Source: Methanobacterium sp. (GTDB taxonomy: Archaea; Methanobacteriota; Methanobacteria; Methanobacteriales; Methanobacteriaceae). From it: a stretch of DNA of 12,416 nt. Position numbers and translations under genes: made by a program. The stretch covers positions 1 to 12,416 of the forward strand of contig WASR01000072.1 of NCBI GenBank assembly GCA_009712615.1. Direction: 5' to 3'. The notes beneath the pieces were generated by a model that worked only from the letters and a program-made list of their open reading frames with translations, made no database searches and was not told where the DNA came from. Positions 8,099 through 12,416 of this stretch are shown in pieces. How positions within the stretch are numbered: the first letter of the stretch is position 1; every line of letters begins with the position of its first letter.

Positions 8099-8141
8099 AT
8101 CTACGCCTCTTAATACTTTTTTTAGACTATGAAAAGTTTTA

Positions 8142-8153
8142 ATTGTTAACAAT
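8142..8153. promoter_or_regulatory. Perfect 12-bp palindrome in the hydrogenase leader
   Basis: ATTGTTAACAAT is a perfect palindrome 44-55 bases before the ferredoxin start codon and downstream of the predicted TATA box, where a bound repressor could block transcription. No regulator is identified. Confidence 0.4.
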
Positions 8154-8190
8154 CATTCCATACAATTAATCCTTATCAAGACATACAGTA

Positions 8191-8206
8191 CTAATTTATT
8201 ATATTG
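8191..8206 (-). promoter_or_regulatory. Possible promoter of the hydrogenase operon
   Basis: On the minus strand CAATATAATAAATTAG is TATA-like and would place the transcript start near 8175, giving a leader of about 75 bases that includes the 8142-8153 palindrome. Read by eye in A/T-rich sequence. Confidence 0.35.
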
Positions 8207-8273
8207 CTTAATTCATTATTAATAAAACTTTACTAAGTTGAGAAACAGTTCATAGTTGCAGTCCTATGATATT

Positions 8274-8371
8274 GTGAAGAATTTTCACTGATTTACAGAT
8301 GAAAATGAATATGGTGACATGGTACACAAAGAATACTAAAATTAACAGGGGTTTGTGACATGTCCCACAAA
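8274..8371. repeat. Three GTG/CAC dyads spaced about 40 bp apart
   Basis: Three inverted GTG...CAC elements are evenly spaced: GTGAAGAATTTTCAC (8274-8288), GTGACATGGTACAC (8314-8327) and GTGACATGTCCCAC (8355-8368). The last two are also direct repeats with the shared form GTGACATG-N3-CACAAA, 41 bp apart. They fill the gap between the sortase stop and the predicted hydrogenase promoter and may be operator sites. Confidence 0.45.
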
Positions 8372-8401
8372 AATTGATAGTAATAAAAATTAATTAATTT
8401 G

Positions 8402-8998
8402 TTACAGATTATCAGTTGATACAAGTTCGCAGTGTGCTATGTATGCTGCTTCTTTTTTTCCTGGAGGGTAACATGTCATTAGCATTAACCTTGCTTTTCC
8501 ATCCAAAGCAAAGGTGACAGGATTGGTTTTGTAATCCCACCTAATATCATTCCCATTGGATGTAACTGCGTAGGTGTACTTCTTTTTCATTATGGTATCA
8601 ACTATTATGACTTGATCTCCAACTTTCAACGAACCTATATTTTCAAATAATCCTGAGTAAGTAGTTCTATGGCCTAATATGCCACATTCTCCAGGTTGTC
8701 CTGGCATGGCACTTTCAGGATAATGATAAACTGCATTATAGGCATTAACTGTGTCAGATCGTATTGTACAGTTCACACCAAGTTTTGGAATGATGAGGAC
8801 TCCAAGGGATGCACCTGCTCTGGTGCTCAATGGATCAAGCGCATCTACAGGTTGACTCATTTTTTCATTGTAGTCCTTCAAACTCTTTTGTGCCGCAGTT
8901 AAATTTTTGGACTGTTCAAAGGCGGCCATGGCTATGGTTAACGAAACTAAAATACATAGAACCACTATTCCCAAGGCCATCAAATTAGTCCTTTTCAT
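8402..8998 (-). CDS. Sortase family transpeptidase
   Basis: A 198-aa membrane-anchored sortase. One N-terminal membrane helix (about residues 7-26) is followed by an extracellular beta-barrel domain. The catalytic His is in [13 protein letters not shown] (H110) and the nucleophile is in [10 protein letters not shown] (C176). Sortases cut a sorting signal and join the protein to a cell-surface acceptor. The third catalytic residue, an Arg usually found in the strand after the Cys, is not obvious: the segment reads [12 protein letters not shown]. No protein with a sortase signal is encoded here, so the substrate is unknown. The ATG at 8998 is preferred because GGTGGT (9004-9009) lies five bases upstream; a GTG at 9028 would add ten residues before the membrane helix and has no ribosome binding site. 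The gene overlaps the end of the MscS gene by 14 bases, so it is co-transcribed with it. Confidence 0.88.
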   Translation of the reverse strand: MKRTNLMALGIVVLCILVSLTIAMAAFEQSKNLTAAQKSLKDYNEKMSQPVDALDPLSTRAGASLGVLIIPKLGVNCTIRSDTVNAYNAVYHYPESAMPGQPGECGILGHRTTYSGLFENIGSLKVGDQVIIVDTIMKKKYTYAVTSNGNDIRWDYKTNPVTFALDGKARLMLMTCYPPGKKEAAYIAHCELVSTDNL

Positions 8999-9746
8999 TA
9001 TCGACCACCAACAACGATCCAATTTCACTAGCTATGATTGAGCGGTATTCCTCAACCTTCCATGGATCAACAACCCAAAAACTTAAAGTGCTTTTTATAC
9101 CAGTATCTGCAAGTTCATTGATATTAAAATTTGGTAATGGATCATCGAGTGCCCATTCATGTTTATCTAAAATTTCAATAAATTTTTCTCTCAAACCCTC
9201 AACTTTAACCTGGTAAGGTACAGTGATTGCTAGATCTACTCGTTTTTCTTCCAGTGGAGTGTGGTTTACATGCACGTTCTTCGAGAAGTTTGAATTCGGG
9301 ATTGAAACAATGTTGTTATCAGGGGTTATTAGTTTGGTTACCCTGAAACCCATCATGTGTACCTTTCCCTTGTAATCGGAGATCTCTATAATATCTCCAA
9401 CTTTAAAACTTTTATCTGCAAGCACAAATAATCCTGCAATGAAGTTTGAAATGGTGTCTCTGGCAGCGAAACCCACTGCAATACCAACAATTCCTAAACT
9501 CAATGCAATGGCTGTGATGTTGATTCCAAGTTCATTTAATATCAAAGTCAGTGCTATTGCGTAAACAGTGTACCTTATGATTTCATTTACTACTTGTATT
9601 AGAGTTGCTTCAGAATCAAATTTTTGCCCTGTTTTAGTGATGAATATGGATGTCCATTTAATGATTCCAAGGGCTGCACCAATTATTATAAGGGTTACTA
9701 TAACGTCTTTTAAGAGGGGGTTGCTTAAAATGGATTCAATTGTCAT
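8985..9746 (-). CDS. MscS-type small-conductance mechanosensitive channel
   Basis: A 253-aa membrane channel that releases solutes under osmotic downshock. Three membrane helices are visible: about residues 13-36, 55-74 and 77-110. The last is the Gly/Ala-rich pore helix ([23 protein letters not shown]). It runs into the MscS beta domain signature [16 protein letters not shown], then [22 protein letters not shown], and a C-terminal alpha/beta domain. Length is typical of minimal MscS proteins. The ATG at 9746 is preferred over a TTG at 9755 because GGAGGT (9755-9760) is correctly placed eight bases before it. The start overlaps the end of rnz by 11 bases and the end overlaps the sortase gene, indicating one transcript. 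Confidence 0.95.
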   Translation of the reverse strand: MTIESILSNPLLKDVIVTLIIIGAALGIIKWTSIFITKTGQKFDSEATLIQVVNEIIRYTVYAIALTLILNELGINITAIALSLGIVGIAVGFAARDTISNFIAGLFVLADKSFKVGDIIEISDYKGKVHMMGFRVTKLITPDNNIVSIPNSNFSKNVHVNHTPLEEKRVDLAITVPYQVKVEGLREKFIEILDKHEWALDDPLPNFNINELADTGIKSTLSFWVVDPWKVEEYRSIIASEIGSLLVVDNEKD

Positions 9747-10644
9747 GCTGTTCAACCTCCAGTTTCATTAGATCTTCAGCCACAACAGAATCTTCAAAGA
9801 CATTTAAAGCTTCCTTTTCAAGGGTTTTAACATCTTTGTACCTGGTGCTTATGTGTGTTATAACCAATTTTTTCACACCTGCTTCTTTAGCAATAGTAGC
9901 AGCCATTTCGGCAGTCGAATGGCCTGTTTCAAATGCTTTTTCTTTGTGGCTGTTGTTGAAGGTTGATTCATGTATCAATACATCTGCATCTTTGGAAAAA
10001 CCAACCATTTCTTCACATGCGAGAGTGTCTCCTGAGTAAACCAACTTTCTGCCCCTTCTTTTTTCTCCCAGCACCTCTTCAGGTTTGATGATTTTGTCAC
10101 CTACTTTAACTGGTAGTCCGCTTTGTAATTTTCCATAGGCAGGACCTGGTTTGATACCCAATTTAATGGCTTTTTCCTTTATAAATTTAGGAGCTCTTTT
10201 TTCTTCTATACAGTATGCATAATTTGCAACTGAATGTTTCATCAATTTGGCGGAAATTTTAAAATCATCCTCTTCTAGAACTGTGCCCTCTGACACTTCA
10301 TGAACCACAATGTCAAATGAAAGTGCGAAGTAACCAAGATTCTTCATACTATTCAAAAGTTCTTTAATGCCCTGTGGTCCGTATATTTCCAGGGGATCCT
10401 TTCTTCCCCTGAAAGCCATTGATTGTATTAATCCCGGGATTCCCAGTATATGATCTCCATGGAAGTGTGTAACAAATATTCTATCGATCTTCATTGGACT
10501 CAGCCTGGCCCTTGTCATCTGTCTTTGTGTTCCTTCCCCACAGTCAAAAAGCATGATTTCTCCAAAGGCTTTAAGAGCTAGGGCCGAGTGGTTTCTGTTG
10601 TTGGTGGGTATTGCCGATGATGTTCCTAAAAATACTATCTCCAT
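9736..10644 (-). CDS. rnz: Ribonuclease Z (tRNA 3'-end processing)
   Basis: A 302-aa metallo-beta-lactamase-fold endonuclease that removes the 3' trailer from tRNA precursors. Hallmarks are the N-terminal [10 protein letters not shown] and [10 protein letters not shown]; the zinc-binding HFHGDH (about residues 60-65) followed by LGIPGL; YSGDT with its metal-ligand Asp; [14 protein letters not shown]; and the final THIS motif. The length is that of the short form RNase Z found in archaea. The ATG is preceded by AGGATGGT (10649-10656). It is the first gene of the rnz-mscS-sortase operon, and its stop overlaps the start of mscS. Confidence 0.96.
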   Translation of the reverse strand: MEIVFLGTSSAIPTNNRNHSALALKAFGEIMLFDCGEGTQRQMTRARLSPMKIDRIFVTHFHGDHILGIPGLIQSMAFRGRKDPLEIYGPQGIKELLNSMKNLGYFALSFDIVVHEVSEGTVLEEDDFKISAKLMKHSVANYAYCIEEKRAPKFIKEKAIKLGIKPGPAYGKLQSGLPVKVGDKIIKPEEVLGEKRRGRKLVYSGDTLACEEMVGFSKDADVLIHESTFNNSHKEKAFETGHSTAEMAATIAKEAGVKKLVITHISTRYKDVKTLEKEALNVFEDSVVAEDLMKLEVEQHDN

Positions 10645-10699
10645 TTAAACCATCCTAAATAATTACAATCTGTATTAGTAGCAAACAGAGCCTGGAATA

Positions 10700-10715
10700 C
10701 AATTAAATAATTAAT
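10700..10715 (-). promoter_or_regulatory. Possible rnz operon promoter
   Basis: TTAATTATTTAATT on the minus strand is a TATA-like element that would give a leader of about 35 bases before rnz. It lies in the 208-bp divergent gap between rnz and nadC. Weak, A/T-only evidence. Confidence 0.25.
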
Positions 10716-10754
10716 CCATGTTATGTTACGGTTCTGCTACCCTAGAGTGAAGAA

Positions 10755-10780
10755 TATTTATATCTTTTATTTTATAAAAG
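10755..10780 (+). promoter_or_regulatory. Possible nadC promoter
   Basis: Two TATA-like elements lie in tandem: TTTATATC (10757-10764) and TTTATAAAA (10771-10779), 75-95 bases before the nadC ATG. Either would give a leader of about 50-65 bases. Confidence 0.45.
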
Positions 10781-10852
10781 AAATACCTATAGAAGTACTG
10801 TATTCCAATAGAACATTATATTATTGAATTTTTTTGACTGGTTGTGAATTTT

Positions 10853-11692
10853 ATGAAGCACGATTTAACTGAAATAATTGGGATGATCCATCGAGATGTA
10901 GGATTTGAAGATATCACATCAACAGCCCTCATAAAGCCTGATACCATTATAAAGGCACGTATTATAAGCAGGGAAACTGGAATTGCCGCAGGAGTAGAAC
11001 TTGCTTGTGAAATTTTCAAAGAATTTGAGTTAGATTCAGAGGCGTTGGTTGCAGATGGTGAAGAAATAGACACAGATGATATATTGTTAGAGATTGAGGG
11101 TGATGCAAGGACAATACTGGGTGTTGAAAGAACTGTACTGAATTTGCTCATGAGGATGTGCGGTATTGCAACCACAACCTTCAACCTTGTTTCAAAGGTG
11201 CATAAGATTGATCCTAACATGAGAGTTGCTGCAACTAGAAAAACAACCCCTGGACTTCAATTATTTGAAAAGGAGGCAGTTAAATTAGGCGGTGGAGACA
11301 CCCATCGTTACAGGTTGGATGACTGTGTTTTGATTAAAGACAATCACATAGCCATAGTTGGAAGTGTCGGTGAATCAGTAAAAATAGCAAGAAGCAAAGT
11401 CAGTTTCACTAAAAAAATTGAAATTGAAGTGGAAAATATGAGGGATGCATTAGAAGCTTCGATTGCAGGGGCGGATATTGTGATGCTGGACAACATGGAT
11501 CCTGAAGAAGTTAAGAATGTGGTTAAGGCTATTGAAAACCAGAATTTGAGGGACAATATTTTAATAGAAGTTTCTGGAGGCATTGGCCCTAATAATATTG
11601 AAGATTATGCAGGTATTGGGGTTGATATTGTTTCCACAGGTTATCTCACACACTCTGTAACTGCCATGGATCTCAGTCTTGAAATAGTCTAG
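10853..11692 (+). CDS. nadC: Nicotinate-nucleotide pyrophosphorylase (quinolinate phosphoribosyltransferase)
   Basis: A 279-aa enzyme that converts quinolinate and PRPP to nicotinate mononucleotide, CO2 and pyrophosphate in de novo NAD synthesis. Family signatures are in order: GFEDITSTALI at the N-terminus; GVERTVLNLLMRMCGIAT (with the quinolinate-binding Arg); ATRKTTPGL; KLGGGDTHRYRLDDCVLIKDNHI (His-Arg and Lys of the active site); EIEVEN; MLDNM; and the C-terminal EVSGGIGPNNI with GVDIVSTGYLTHS. All expected active-site Arg, His and Lys residues are present. The ATG at 10853 matches the usual N-terminus; a GTG at 10844 would add three residues, and its GTGA overlaps the region where a ribosome binding site for the ATG would sit. 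No nadA or nadB is in the window. Confidence 0.95.
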   Translation: MKHDLTEIIGMIHRDVGFEDITSTALIKPDTIIKARIISRETGIAAGVELACEIFKEFELDSEALVADGEEIDTDDILLEIEGDARTILGVERTVLNLLMRMCGIATTTFNLVSKVHKIDPNMRVAATRKTTPGLQLFEKEAVKLGGGDTHRYRLDDCVLIKDNHIAIVGSVGESVKIARSKVSFTKKIEIEVENMRDALEASIAGADIVMLDNMDPEEVKNVVKAIENQNLRDNILIEVSGGIGPNNIEDYAGIGVDIVSTGYLTHSVTAMDLSLEIV

Positions 11693-11790
11693 ATCAGTCA
11701 TCTAAAAAATAGTGCTTTCAATATTTTTGAATTTAGCCCCATTTATTTGCATAATTTCTGGTTTGTAATATAAAATTATGGGGGGAATAA

Positions 11791-11850
11791 TTAATATTAT
11801 AAATAACTTTATATAGGGCGTTTAACAGATGATCAATTGATATTAGGAGG
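11791..11850 (+). promoter_or_regulatory. Promoter and ribosome binding site of the histone-fold gene
   Basis: Two TATA-like elements, TTATAAATA (11797-11805) and TTTATATA (11808-11815), precede the gene and would give leaders of about 22-33 bases. AGGAGG (11845-11850), a strong ribosome binding site, lies eight bases before the ATG. A 10-bp palindrome, ATCAATTGAT (11832-11841), lies at or just after the expected transcript start. Confidence 0.5.
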
Positions 11851-11858
11851 CACAGATC

Positions 11859-12341
11859 ATGGATTTTAATGAAGAAGAATTTAATGATGAGGAAATGAAC
11901 GAAAATATTGAGGAAGGTACTGAAGAATCAACAGAAACTGTCGAAGATTCTGAAGACATCTTAGGGGACGAAGAAGTAACCGAAGAAGAGGGTGAAGACC
12001 TTCCATTTGCCAAGGCAGAAGTTGTAAGGTTAATGAAGAAGAACCTTGATAAGGATAAGATGATACGGGAACGTGTTAAGGTTGAAATGAACAAATTTTT
12101 AGGAGAAGTTCTAGAACGTGTTTGTGAACAGCTCAATGATTATCCTTACACAACAATTGAATATGAAATGCTCAAGGAATCCATATACCCTTACACCAAC
12201 ATCAAAAGGATTAATGAAGAAAAATTCAGGATTTTAAAACATTTAGAAGCAATAAAAGCAGATTGTGACGCTTTAAGTTTGGATGTTAAGAAATCATTAA
12301 AGCTTAAAGATGTTGATGATGACGATGATGAGATATTTTAA
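11859..12341 (+). CDS. Histone-fold protein with acidic tails and C-terminal coiled coil
   Basis: A 160-aa protein that I read as a divergent archaeal histone relative. Residues 48-112 align without gaps over 65 positions to the archaeal histone HMfB as I remember it: [14 protein letters not shown] against LPIAPIGRIIKD at the first helix, a long central helix, then [13 protein letters not shown] against RKTIKAEDIELAV at loop 2 and the third helix. The loop-2 Thr is kept, but the DNA-contacting Arg before it is Tyr. The fold is preceded by a 47-residue, strongly acidic tail. It is followed by a helix with hydrophobics in heptad spacing (I118, I125, L129, I132, C136, L139, V143) and ends in DDDDDEIF. 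Canonical archaeal histones are about 67 aa and lack tails, so this is not a standard nucleosome-forming histone. It has its own promoter and strong ribosome binding site. The fold assignment is an inference from pattern. Confidence 0.7.
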   Translation: MDFNEEEFNDEEMNENIEEGTEESTETVEDSEDILGDEEVTEEEGEDLPFAKAEVVRLMKKNLDKDKMIRERVKVEMNKFLGEVLERVCEQLNDYPYTTIEYEMLKESIYPYTNIKRINEEKFRILKHLEAIKADCDALSLDVKKSLKLKDVDDDDDEIF

Positions 12342-12416
12342 TCTCATTATCAATCTTAAAAAACCAATCTTCATATGAAATATAACTCTTTTTAGAAAAA
12401 TAGATCACAACAACTC

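Noticed and set aside
8099..8152. An 18-residue N-terminal extension of the ferredoxin from a TTG codon
   Set aside because: It has no ribosome binding site and would cover the leader palindrome; the ATG at 8098 has AGAGG at the right distance and suits the ferredoxin N-terminus.
8357..8364. GACATGTC as a stand-alone operator palindrome
   Set aside because: Eight-base palindromes are common by chance; it is part of the larger GTG/CAC dyad already reported, and the sister repeat does not keep the palindrome.
10816..11220. A minus-strand open frame of 134 codons opposite nadC
   Set aside because: It is Ser/Ile-rich shadow coding of nadC on the other strand with no recognisable domain; nadC is certain.
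11737..11783. Possible long hairpin CCCCAT/ATGGGG downstream of nadC
   Set aside because: Only six pairs close a loop of about 35 bases, which is too weak to call a terminator or riboswitch.
11843..12136. A minus-strand open frame opposite the histone-fold gene
   Set aside because: Its Ser-rich composition is what the antisense of Glu/Asp-rich codons gives; the plus-strand gene has a strong ribosome binding site and promoter.

Overview
The window is low-GC, densely coded DNA from a euryarchaeal methanogen, most likely a mesophilic member of the Methanobacteriales (Methanobacterium-like). The evidence is an archaeal two-subunit clamp loader (RfcS/RfcL) with a PIP-box tail, a group 3 [NiFe] hydrogenase closely resembling methanogen MvhA, archaeal ribosome binding sites (GGTGAT, GGAGGT), TATA-like promoters and a divergent archaeal histone-fold protein. 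The placement is inferred from protein families; no rRNA is present.

Layout. (1) 105-794 (+): a protein that looks like a degenerate TtuA/CTU1-type PP-loop protein whose nucleotide-binding loop is altered. (2) 834-3269 (-): rfcS-rfcL, a translationally linked clamp-loader operon with a hairpin/T-tract terminator. (3) 3423-4670 (-): a 415-aa protein with a Roadblock/LC7-like N-domain, an acidic linker containing a perfect 3 x 18 bp tandem repeat, and an unrecognised C-terminal domain. (4) 4895-8098 (-): a four-gene operon encoding 2[4Fe-4S] ferredoxin, V4R-like Cys protein, [NiFe]-hydrogenase small subunit and large subunit, ending in two adjacent stem-loops. (5) 8402-10644 (-): overlapping rnz, mscS-type channel and sortase genes. 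(6) 10853-11692 (+): nadC. (7) 11859-12341 (+): a histone-fold protein with acidic tails and a heptad-patterned C-terminal helix. No tRNA, rRNA, CRISPR array or insertion sequence was seen, and no gene-free gap exceeds 300 bases.

How the genes work together. RfcS and RfcL form the PCNA loader. The ferredoxin, V4R protein and hydrogenase subunits form a compact cytoplasmic module without the usual Mvh partners MvhD and MvhB, so its electron acceptor is unclear; this is the most interesting system here. The 8153-8401 gap upstream of it holds a leader palindrome and three GTG/CAC dyads spaced about 40 bp apart that could be regulatory. The second strong candidate is the tailed histone-fold protein near the right end. 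RNase Z, MscS and sortase overlap one another and are probably co-transcribed, though they share no obvious pathway.
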